Shown piece after piece: positions 8,412 to 15,702 of a stretch of DNA of 36,742 bases. Location: positions 1 to 36,742 of the forward strand of contig JAGCPV010000120.1 in assembly GCA_017965475.1 (NCBI GenBank), in the 5' to 3' direction. Each line of letters opens with the position of its first letter. The first letter of the stretch is position 1. The position numbers were made by a program, and so were the translations under genes. Origin of the DNA: Prevotella sp. GTDB taxonomy: Bacteria; Bacteroidota; Bacteroidia; Bacteroidales; Bacteroidaceae. Under the pieces are notes generated by a model that saw nothing but the letters and a program-made list of their open reading frames with translations, did no database searches and was not told where the DNA came from.

Positions 8412-9561
8412 GGAAGAGAGTCTGCTCAGGTTCCATCCCTGGGTGTTCTCCGGTGCCATCCAACAAGCCGACAAGGGGATTGAGGAAGGTGAACTGGTAC
8501 GTGTACTCACCAGTCAGGGCGATTTCATCGCTGTTGGACATTACCAGATCGGCTCTATTGCCGTACGTGTGCTCTCTTTCGAGGATATCCCCATTGATGC
8601 CGCTTTCTGGCAGTCACGTCTCTCGTCGGCTCTCAAGATGCGCCAATCCATCGGTATTGCAGACAACCCAAACAATAATACCTACCGACTGGTACATGGT
8701 GAGGGCGATCTGTTACCTGGCCTTGTCATTGATGTCTATGGTAAGACGGCTGTCATGCAGGCACATAGTGTCGGCATGCACGTCTGTCGTATGGAGATCG
8801 CCAACCAACTGGTGGCTGTCATGGGCTCCCGACTGGAGAACATCTATTATAAGAGTGAGACTACGTTGCCCTTCAAGGCCGACCTCGGACAGGAGAACGG
8901 TTTTATTTATGGTGGAAGCGATGAAAACGTCGCTATCGAGAATGGTTTGAAGTTTTACGTTGATTGGCTTCGTGGACAAAAGACCGGTTTCTTCGTGGAT
9001 CAGCGGGATAACCGTTCCCTGCTGGAGCAGTTCGCCAAAGACAAGCGCGTGTTGAATATGTTCTGTTATACAGGCGGTTTCTCGTTCTACGCCATGCGGG
9101 GTGGGGCGCAGCTGGTTCATTCTGTTGATAGTAGTGCGAAGGCCATCGAACTCACGAACCGTAATGTGGAGCTGAACTTCCCTGGCGACAGCCGTCATCA
9201 GGCCATCTGCGAGGATGCTTTCAAATATCTCGAAGAGGCTGGTGACCAGTACGACCTGATCATTCTTGATCCGCCGGCTTTTGCAAAGCACCGTGGGGCC
9301 CTGCATCATGCGCTGAAGGGTTATACCCGCCTGAACAACAAAGCCTTCCAGAAAATCCAGCCGGGCGGCATCCTGTTTACATTCAGTTGTTCGCAGGTGG
9401 TGACGAAGGACAACTTCCGCAATGCCGTCTTTACCGCTGCGGCTCAGGCTGGAAGAAAAGTTCGGATCCTGCACCAACTCCATCAGCCGGCAGATCATCC
9501 GATCAATATCTATCATCCCGAAGGTGAGTATCTGAAAGGACTCGTCCTGTATGTTGAATAA
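8380..9561 (+). CDS. Class I SAM-dependent rRNA methyltransferase (RlmI-like)
   Basis: A 393-residue enzyme of the RlmI/RlmK family, which methylates a cytosine C5 of 23S rRNA. The N-terminal ~75 residues form a PUA RNA-binding domain (KRGKEESLLRFHPWVFSGAI). The middle segment has GLVIDVYG. The Rossmann methyltransferase domain carries TGFFVDQRDNR (202-212), the SAM-binding NMFCYTGGFS (226-235) and the catalytic DPPAF (297-301). The start is one of two adjacent ATGs at 8380/8383. It overlaps the exonuclease upstream and tilS downstream (11 bases), so the three genes form a tightly coupled unit. Exact target base not proven. Confidence 0.9.
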   Translation: MMKQIYLKRGKEESLLRFHPWVFSGAIQQADKGIEEGELVRVLTSQGDFIAVGHYQIGSIAVRVLSFEDIPIDAAFWQSRLSSALKMRQSIGIADNPNNNTYRLVHGEGDLLPGLVIDVYGKTAVMQAHSVGMHVCRMEIANQLVAVMGSRLENIYYKSETTLPFKADLGQENGFIYGGSDENVAIENGLKFYVDWLRGQKTGFFVDQRDNRSLLEQFAKDKRVLNMFCYTGGFSFYAMRGGAQLVHSVDSSAKAIELTNRNVELNFPGDSRHQAICEDAFKYLEEAGDQYDLIILDPPAFAKHRGALHHALKGYTRLNNKAFQKIQPGGILFTFSCSQVVTKDNFRNAVFTAAAQAGRKVRILHQLHQPADHPINIYHPEGEYLKGLVLYVE

Positions 9562-10882
9562 GATTTCCGATTTCATCGCGAAGCATCAGCTTCTGTCCCA
9601 CGACGAGCTGCATCTGGTGGCACTGAGTGGTGGGGCTGACAGCGTGGCTCTGTTACTGGTTCTGCAACAGCTTGGCTATCGGATAGAGGCTGCTCATTGT
9701 AACTTCCACCTGCGGGGCGAGGAGAGTGACAGAGATGAGGATTTTGTGAAATCACTCTGCAAAAATCATGATATTCCACTTCACATAATCCATTTTGAAA
9801 CAAAGGAATACGCATCTTTACATCAAGTAAGTATTGAGATGGCTGCCCGCGATTTGCGATATGGCTATTTCCGTCAGCTTTGTCAGGATATCGGGGCAGC
9901 AGACGTGTGTGTGGCCCATCATCGCGACGACGCTGTGGAAACTTTTCTGATGAATCTCTTAAGGGGAAGTGGTATTCATGGTCTGACGGGTATCCGTCCC
10001 AAGAATGGTCACATTGTTCGTCCGTTACTTGCTGTCTGTCGTGAGGAGATAGAACAATATCTCCATTCCATCGGTCAGGATTACGTGACGGACTCCACCA
10101 ATCTCGTAGATGATGTCATGCGTAATAAGATTCGTCTAGAGGTGCTTCCCTTGTTAAGAGGGATCAATCCCAAGGCCTCCGAGAATATTGAGAAGACCAC
10201 CCAATATCTTTGTGAGGCTGAGAAGATTTTCAACGAATCCATCGCTACTCAGAGGGCTGATCTTATCCAAGGGGATCCGGACGGTTTACCGCAGACAGTT
10301 TCTATTGGAAGTCTTCTCAGCCTACCGTCTCCAGAGTATTTTCTCCATGAGTGGTTGTCACCATACGGGTTTAATGCCCAACAGACAGAACGGATCTACT
10401 CGCAACTAAAGGGTGAGCCGAGTAGGGAGTTTCTGACAGCCTCACATACATTGGTGATCGATCGTGACACGTTGATCCTGACCACACTCCAGACACCGAT
10501 GAAAACGATAAAAATCCCAGAGGAAGGATTATACCGCTACGATGAAAACACCTGTTTTGATGTCAAACGATCGGATGATCCGACAATCTCGAAGTCCGCT
10601 GACTGTGTGACGCTGGATGCTGCGACGGTCCGTTTCCCGTTGACTGTGCGCCCTGTGCAGACTGGTGACCGTTTCTGTCCTTACGGTATGGAGGGACATC
10701 GGTTGGTCAGTGATTTCATGACAGACCGCAAGCTCTCCTTGATAGACAAACGGCGTCAGCTAGTGATGACTGATTGCGATGGTCAGATCATCTGGCTGGT
10801 GGGTCTTAGGAGCGATCATCGCTACAGAGTAACGGCGGAAACATCGAGTATTTTGCGAATTGTTTGGTTATTAGAGAAATAA
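9551..10882 (+). CDS. tilS: tRNA(Ile)-lysidine synthetase
   Basis: A 443-residue TilS, which converts the wobble cytidine of tRNA-Ile(CAU) to lysidine so that it reads AUA. The PP-loop ATPase motif SGGADS sits at residues 26-31, followed by AAHCNFHLRGEESDRDE and a VAHHRDDAVET segment typical of the family. The C-terminal TilS_C domain is present (about 365-440, with RPVQTGDRFCPYGMEG). Length is normal. The gene overlaps the methyltransferase by 11 bases. Its 3' end contains the -33 element of the next gene's promoter. Confidence 0.95.
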   Translation: MLNKISDFIAKHQLLSHDELHLVALSGGADSVALLLVLQQLGYRIEAAHCNFHLRGEESDRDEDFVKSLCKNHDIPLHIIHFETKEYASLHQVSIEMAARDLRYGYFRQLCQDIGAADVCVAHHRDDAVETFLMNLLRGSGIHGLTGIRPKNGHIVRPLLAVCREEIEQYLHSIGQDYVTDSTNLVDDVMRNKIRLEVLPLLRGINPKASENIEKTTQYLCEAEKIFNESIATQRADLIQGDPDGLPQTVSIGSLLSLPSPEYFLHEWLSPYGFNAQQTERIYSQLKGEPSREFLTASHTLVIDRDTLILTTLQTPMKTIKIPEEGLYRYDENTCFDVKRSDDPTISKSADCVTLDAATVRFPLTVRPVQTGDRFCPYGMEGHRLVSDFMTDRKLSLIDKRRQLVMTDCDGQIIWLVGLRSDHRYRVTAETSSILRIVWLLEK

Positions 10883-10894
10883 TGCTTACCTTTG
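10863..10894 (+). promoter_or_regulatory. Consensus promoter inside the end of tilS
   Basis: TTTG (10863-10866), a 20-nt spacer, then TACCTTTG (10887-10894): a perfect match to the Bacteroidetes consensus. The -33 part lies within tilS coding sequence. The -7 box ends 6 nt before the ATG at 10901, so the transcript would be leaderless or nearly so. Confidence 0.75.
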
Positions 10895-10900
10895 CAGCGC

Positions 10901-11422
10901 ATGAGAGATCAGAAGATCATAGCAGCCTTAACCATAGCATTAACTATACTGCTTGGAAGTTGTGGAGGAAATCCGCAACCAAGGTCGTATGTTTCAGAGT
11001 TAACCAGCGATGACAGCATGACCATCAAGATGGGACAGTGGGAGCTGATGAAGTACCATAGCGATAAACTGGGTATGGAAATCAACTATCCGTCGTTCCT
11101 CTATCACCAATCGTTGCCGAGTGAGACATCTCAGGAAGTCTTTATCAAAGATGATATCTCCATTTCTATCGTGGTCGATTCCCTGAATGGCATGAATTAT
11201 AGTGCCGGACAGCAGATGATGGGTATGGGAGGTGATCTGGTGGATGTCGGTGATAACTACAGCATTCTGACAGGTGCCGACGAGAACTGGGACTACTATG
11301 GTAAGGTCATTGACGATGATACGACGCGTATTGTGACGGTCATGTTGCGATATTCACCTGATCATTCTGAAGCGGTAGAACCGTTGAGGGAGTGGGTGAA
11401 TAAGTTTGAAGTAGTGAAATAA
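10901..11422 (+). CDS. Predicted lipoprotein, unknown function
   Basis: A 173-residue predicted lipoprotein. Residues 1-20 form a signal peptide ending in the lipobox L18-G19-S20-C21, after which the chain begins CGGNPQPRS. The mature part has a region LGMEINYPSFLYHQ followed by mixed strands and ends LREWVNKFEVVK. The layout resembles small Bacteroidales envelope proteins that have no known function. I start at the ATG at 10901 because the only upstream in-frame option, a TTG at 10892, lies in the -7 box. It has its own promoter and a terminator immediately after the stop. Confidence 0.78.
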   Translation: MRDQKIIAALTIALTILLGSCGGNPQPRSYVSELTSDDSMTIKMGQWELMKYHSDKLGMEINYPSFLYHQSLPSETSQEVFIKDDISISIVVDSLNGMNYSAGQQMMGMGGDLVDVGDNYSILTGADENWDYYGKVIDDDTTRIVTVMLRYSPDHSEAVEPLREWVNKFEVVK

Positions 11423-11426
11423 AAAA

Positions 11427-11452
11427 GTCTCGGCGAGTGCCGAGACCTTTTT
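11427..11452. terminator. Bidirectional intrinsic terminator
   Basis: Perfect 8-bp stem GTCTCGGC (11427-11434) / GCCGAGAC (11439-11446) with loop GAGT. A T run follows on the plus side and an A run precedes it, so it can end both the lipoprotein transcript and the converging tkt-rpiB transcript. It lies between the two stop codons. Confidence 0.9.
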
Positions 11453-11892
11453 TATTTGCAAGGAATCTTGTCAATCCTCTTCTGATGACGACCACCTTCA
11501 AATTCGGTGGTGAAGTACTCGTCCATGATGGCACGGGCTGTGTCTTCATCGATGAAACGGCCCGGCATCACGAGCACGTTGGCATTGTTGTGCTGACGGA
11601 TGAGATGGGCGATCTCAGGAATCCAGCAGAGACCTGCACGGATCGACTGGTGCTTGTTGAGCGTCATGTTAATGCCCTCACCTGAGCCGCAGATGGCGAT
11701 ACCCGGGAACACCTCGCCCTTCTCGATACCCTCAGCCAGTGCGTGGCCGAAGTCCGAATAGTCGCACGAGTCCTCCGTGTATGTACCATAGTCCTTATAG
11801 GGATAGCCCTTCTCGGTGAGGTACTTCTTGACGAACTGTTTTAAGGCAAAGCCAGCATGATCGCTGGCTATGCCTATGGTCTTGATATCCAT
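11452..11892 (-). CDS. rpiB: Ribose 5-phosphate isomerase B
   Basis: A 146-residue RpiB, interconverting ribose 5-phosphate and ribulose 5-phosphate. The N-terminal IGIASDHAGFALK motif, the active-site segment GIAICGSGEGINM and the C-terminal arginine-rich segment GGRHQKRI are all in place. Length is normal. It overlaps tkt by one base (TAATG), so it is translated together with transketolase as a pentose phosphate pair. Confidence 0.95.
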   Translation of the reverse strand: MDIKTIGIASDHAGFALKQFVKKYLTEKGYPYKDYGTYTEDSCDYSDFGHALAEGIEKGEVFPGIAICGSGEGINMTLNKHQSIRAGLCWIPEIAHLIRQHNNANVLVMPGRFIDEDTARAIMDEYFTTEFEGGRHQKRIDKIPCK

Positions 11893-13904
11893 TATGCAAG
11901 GAGTTTCTTAACCTGTTCATAAACGTTCTGGCCAGTGAAGCCGAGCTTCTCGTCGAGCACCTTGTAAGGAGCAGAGAAGCCGAAGCTCTCCAGACCCCAA
12001 ACGGTACCGTCGGCACCTACCAGACCTTCGAGGTTCACGGGCAGACCAGCGGTCAGACCGAACTTCTTCTTACCAGCAGGCAGGATGCTCTGCTGATACT
12101 CCTTCGGCTGGCTGCGGAACAGGCCCTCAGAAGGAACACTGACGATGCGTACCTTCACACCATCCTGACGGAGTAGGGCAGCACCAGCCTCCAAGGTAGA
12201 AACCTCAGAACCGGAAGCCAGCAGGATCACGTCGTAGTTCTCGTCTGAGCCTGCCACGACATAAGCACCCTTGGTAGCCTGGTTATAGTCGTTACCCTCA
12301 GGCAGCATCTCAATATTCTGACGAGAGAAGATGAGAGCTGTCGGGGTATCGATATTCTCCATAGCCATACGCCAGCAGACGGTGGTCTCCTCAGCATCGG
12401 CAGGACGAACAACGAGTACAGAGTTCTTGCCATGATGGTTCTTCAGCTTCTCCATCAGACGGATCTGAGCCTCCTGCTCAACAGGCTCGTGGGTAGGACC
12501 ATCCTCACCAACGCGGAAGGCATCGTGCGTCCAGATGAACTTCACAGGCAGTTCCATCAGGGCAGCCATACGAACGGCGGGCTTCATATAGTCTGAGAAT
12601 ACGAAGAAGGTACCGCAAGCGGGGATGACACCACCGTGCAGAGCCATACCGATACAACAGCAAGCCATCGTGAGTTCTGCCACACCAGCCTCGAAGAAGG
12701 CACCGCTGAAGTCACCACGAACCATATCCTTGGTCTTTTTGAGGAAGCCGTTGGTGTTGTCAGAGTTCGACAAGTCGGCAGAAGCACAAATCATGTTGGG
12801 TACCTGCTCAGCGAGTTGCCCCAGAACAGTAGCCGATGCGTTACGTGTGGCGCAACCTGCCTTCTGCTCTACCTTACTCAATTCAATCTTCGGAGCCTTG
12901 CCGCTGAACCACTCCTCGAGTTGCTTAGCCTGTAAGGGATGACCCTTGGCCCATTCTGCCTTCTCGGCGTAGCGCTCAGCCACGATCTTCTTCAGTTCCT
13001 CAGCACGCTTGGCATAGAGAGCCTGTACCTCTGGGAAGATCTGGAACGGATTCTCGGGATCAGCACCCAGGTTCTTCATGGTGTTGATGTAAGCATCACC
13101 ACCGAGAGGAGCACCGTGGGTAGCGCAGTTGCTCTCGTAAGAGCTGTTGTCTGCCTTACGGGCACCCTTACCCATGATACAATGACCGATGATCAGTGAA
13201 GGACGCTCCTTCTCAGCCTGAGCCTTCTTGATGGCCTCACGGATCTGATCCACGTCATTACCGTCGATTTTCTGGACAAACCAGCCCCATGCCTCGTATT
13301 TCTTGGCGGTATCCTCGCAGGTCACCACCTCGGTACGTGTAGAGAGCTGGATATCGTTGGCGTCATAGAACATGATCAGGTTGTCGAGCCCGAGGTTACC
13401 GGCGATACGGCCAGCACCCTGAGAGATCTCCTCCTGCACACCACCATCAGAGATGTAGGCGTAGATAGTCTGGTTCATCACGTTGCCCAGACGAGCCTTC
13501 AGGAACTTAGCGGCGATGGCAGCACCAACGGCGAAGCAGTGACCCTGACCCAGAGGACCAGAGGTGTTCTCGATGCCGCGCTCAATCTCGCGCTCGGGGT
13601 GACCAGGAGTCACAGAACCCCACTGACGCAGGTTCTTCAGATCCTCCAGTGAATATTTGCCGATCAGGGCCAACTGGCTATAGAGCATCGGAGCCATGTG
13701 ACCAGGATCGAGGAAGAAACGGTCACGACCCTCCCATGCGGGATTCTCGGGGTCATACACTAAGAACTCACTGTAAAGGGTGTTGATAAAGTCAGCACCA
13801 CCCATAGCGCCGCCGGGGTGACCCGACTTTGCCTTTTCAACCATCGAAGCAGCAAGGATACGGATGTTATCCGCTGCCATGTTCATAACTTTGTTGTCGT
13901 TCAT
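11892..13904 (-). CDS. tkt: Transketolase
   Basis: A 670-residue transketolase, the thiamine diphosphate enzyme that moves two-carbon units between pentose and hexose phosphates. Visible landmarks are the N-terminal HPGGAMGGADF, GHMAP, GHPERE and GPLGQGHCFAVG loops, the TPP-binding region from SDGGVQEEISQ to DANDIQLS, and the transketolase signature EDGPTHEPVEQ in the second half. Length is typical. rpiB follows with a one-base overlap. The arabinose operon 9 kb away makes xylulose 5-phosphate, its substrate. Confidence 0.96.
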   Translation of the reverse strand: MNDNKVMNMAADNIRILAASMVEKAKSGHPGGAMGGADFINTLYSEFLVYDPENPAWEGRDRFFLDPGHMAPMLYSQLALIGKYSLEDLKNLRQWGSVTPGHPEREIERGIENTSGPLGQGHCFAVGAAIAAKFLKARLGNVMNQTIYAYISDGGVQEEISQGAGRIAGNLGLDNLIMFYDANDIQLSTRTEVVTCEDTAKKYEAWGWFVQKIDGNDVDQIREAIKKAQAEKERPSLIIGHCIMGKGARKADNSSYESNCATHGAPLGGDAYINTMKNLGADPENPFQIFPEVQALYAKRAEELKKIVAERYAEKAEWAKGHPLQAKQLEEWFSGKAPKIELSKVEQKAGCATRNASATVLGQLAEQVPNMICASADLSNSDNTNGFLKKTKDMVRGDFSGAFFEAGVAELTMACCCIGMALHGGVIPACGTFFVFSDYMKPAVRMAALMELPVKFIWTHDAFRVGEDGPTHEPVEQEAQIRLMEKLKNHHGKNSVLVVRPADAEETTVCWRMAMENIDTPTALIFSRQNIEMLPEGNDYNQATKGAYVVAGSDENYDVILLASGSEVSTLEAGAALLRQDGVKVRIVSVPSEGLFRSQPKEYQQSILPAGKKKFGLTAGLPVNLEGLVGADGTVWGLESFGFSAPYKVLDEKLGFTGQNVYEQVKKLLA

Positions 13905-13940
13905 AATTTGGTAATTATAGTAAAAACGTTAATTGTGGCG

Positions 13941-13948
13941 CAAAGATA
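13941..13948 (-). promoter_or_regulatory. -7 box for tkt-rpiB
   Basis: Minus-strand TATCTTTG fits the -7 consensus, 36 nt before the tkt start. No TTTG at the correct spacing was seen, so only the -7 part is supported. Confidence 0.5.
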
Positions 13949-14006
13949 CAAAAATATTCCGAAACTACCACGCTTTTCAGAATAATTAATACATCATCTT
14001 TGGTTG

Positions 14007-14399
14007 TTATTTGTTAGCTAAGACTTCCTTAAAGAAGCGTATGGCGTCTTTGAAAGAATCAAAATCATTATTGATGATAGAAAAGATTTCATAGGCATCA
14101 ATATCAAAGTAATGATGGGCAATAACGTCCCTTACGCCTTTTACTTCCTTCCATTCGATAGAAGGGTATTGAGGGAGAAGTTCAAAGTTCGTCAGTTTGT
14201 CAAGATTCTTAAAACTCTCTCCAATAGCTTCAATCACCATACATGCAGCGTCCAACTTCTCTTTCCCTTCAGGAGTTTCAAGGAAATCATCAGCACTACG
14301 GATAACCGTGTTACGAATCTGAACCGTATTGATTGCCTCTTCTATTCTGTCAAGAATGTGAAGTGCTGTCAGTCTGTCATTTGAAGATAAGGATTCCAT
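14007..14399 (-). CDS. hepT: HepT-like HEPN toxin RNase
   Basis: A 130-residue HEPN-domain protein of the HepT (DUF86) family. The catalytic motif Rx4HxY is complete: R90, H95 and Y97 in RDVIAHHY. In characterised pairs HepT is an RNase toxin, and its tyrosine is modified with AMP by the partner MntA. Mostly helical. The gene overlaps the upstream nucleotidyltransferase gene by 23 bases, the usual antitoxin-first order. It sits at the tkt-side edge of the accessory island. Because all active-site residues are present, the toxin is probably functional, but this is inferred. Confidence 0.9.
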   Translation of the reverse strand: MESLSSNDRLTALHILDRIEEAINTVQIRNTVIRSADDFLETPEGKEKLDAACMVIEAIGESFKNLDKLTNFELLPQYPSIEWKEVKGVRDVIAHHYFDIDAYEIFSIINNDFDSFKDAIRFFKEVLANK

Positions 14400-14673
14400 C
14401 TCGATCTATTTGTTGGATTAAGAAGTTGTCCATATTCTTATGGATACGCAAGACATCAACCTTACAATTCAGCAATTCTTCAAGATAGATTTTCAGTCCA
14501 GAACGCCTCAATAGGCTGGGCTCCATCTCAACACATACGTCAACATCGCTTGATTCGTTTTGCTCATTACGGGCTACAGAACCAAACAACCTCATAGAAC
14601 GGACGCCAAACTTGTCTGCTACCACATTCTTACAGGTTTGTAGTTTCTTTATGCATTCAGCTCTACTTATCAT
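14377..14673 (-). CDS. mntA: MntA-like minimal nucleotidyltransferase antitoxin
   Basis: A 98-residue minimal nucleotidyltransferase. The fingerprint is GSVARNEQNESSDVDVCVE, with G31-S32, the metal-binding D43 and D45, and a third acidic residue D73 in VDVL. In the type VII HEPN/MNT systems this enzyme neutralises HepT by AMPylation. It is the first gene of the pair and overlaps hepT by 23 bases. The ATG at 14673 is only 8 nt from the -7 box, so the message is nearly leaderless. Confidence 0.9.
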   Translation of the reverse strand: MISRAECIKKLQTCKNVVADKFGVRSMRLFGSVARNEQNESSDVDVCVEMEPSLLRRSGLKIYLEELLNCKVDVLRIHKNMDNFLIQQIDRDGILIFK

Positions 14674-14681
14674 TGCAGATG

Positions 14682-14713
14682 CAAAGATAGGTATTTCTTT
14701 TCAAACTTCCAAA
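14682..14713 (-). promoter_or_regulatory. Promoter of mntA-hepT
   Basis: Minus strand: TTTG (14710-14713), a 20-nt spacer, TATCTTTG (14682-14689). Full consensus match, 8 nt from the ATG. Confidence 0.75.
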
Positions 14714-14795
14714 TAAAACATCAAAAACTTGTCAAAGAGAGTTTTGTTATTATTATTCTACTTACTTATTTCATCGGCTTAAAATCACCAACTTA

Positions 14796-15695
14796 CTATT
14801 CGTTATTTCCCAAGAACGAAATCCGCTTTAGTGGCAGCATATTCTTATCGTCATCTGTCATTTTGTCATAGAACTCTAGCCACATGTCGATAAACTCATC
14901 ACCATCTATCAAACGGATGAACTCACGCGAACTTGTCCCAGTAGTCTTTGCATCAGGCGAGAATGTGCCGCTGGTGACAAACAGGGCGATGTCTCCAGCA
15001 CGTAGTACACCCAACAAGGCACGAATATCCGAGGCACCGATGGCCGTTTCTGGCTTATGCTTCACCTGTACTTTTATACGTGGAGTCTGAGCGCCAAGTG
15101 GATCTAAGTAAGCTGTTATGTCGATACCGCCGTCTTTGCCTTTGGGAGCAATGAAGGGCGTGTGATAACCCATAGCTCGTAGTAAAGCCGCTATCATGTC
15201 TTGAAATTCATACGGACTCTTTGAGACAATGAATTTTCTAATGCCTTCGCGAGCATCTGATTCCAGCATATTCAACTCCTCAGCCCTGTCTCTTTCTACA
15301 TTGTCGTCCGTAGGTTCTTCGTCATGTTTGTCCTCTTTGGGATTCAACTTTCGCCATTCACGGTAAGCCACCTCGCCCTTTTCCATCACCTCCTCAGGCG
15401 ATAGTTTGATGGCAGCTTCACCTTCAGGCGTGAGATACCACATGCCGTTCTTTTTGACAATAAGACCCGCCTTGGCGTAGTTAATGGAGTAGAACTGGAA
15501 ACTGTTCGTCAATCGGATATACTTGTTCTTGCCAGCTGGTTCTTTCTCCCATTCCGTCAGATTCACGTTAGTTTCCACAAACGGATAAAGCTCTTTGGCG
15601 GGCATACTACCACCCCGACGGCTTATCTCTTTCATGACAGCATACAGCGTCTTGGTTGCTGTTGCCTTTGTTCTGCCTACATGTTCTTTTGCCAT
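14796..15695 (-). CDS. Mrr-type restriction endonuclease
   Basis: A 299-residue protein with an N-terminal winged-helix region (Mrr_N-like, about 10-95) and a C-terminal Mrr nuclease domain (about 157-275). The PD-(D/E)xK-type core is visible as KDGGID (D192) followed by VQVKHK (Q210, K212), the QxK variant typical of Mrr. A charged linker (about 115-150) joins the two parts. The start codon lies 7 bases after the stop of the restriction-methylation gene, so they form one operon. Mrr enzymes usually cut modified DNA. Here it may instead be an accessory nuclease of the adjacent system; that is inference. Confidence 0.85.
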   Translation of the reverse strand: MAKEHVGRTKATATKTLYAVMKEISRRGGSMPAKELYPFVETNVNLTEWEKEPAGKNKYIRLTNSFQFYSINYAKAGLIVKKNGMWYLTPEGEAAIKLSPEEVMEKGEVAYREWRKLNPKEDKHDEEPTDDNVERDRAEELNMLESDAREGIRKFIVSKSPYEFQDMIAALLRAMGYHTPFIAPKGKDGGIDITAYLDPLGAQTPRIKVQVKHKPETAIGASDIRALLGVLRAGDIALFVTSGTFSPDAKTTGTSSREFIRLIDGDEFIDMWLEFYDKMTDDDKNMLPLKRISFLGNNE

Positions 15696-15702
15696 ATATA
15701 TT

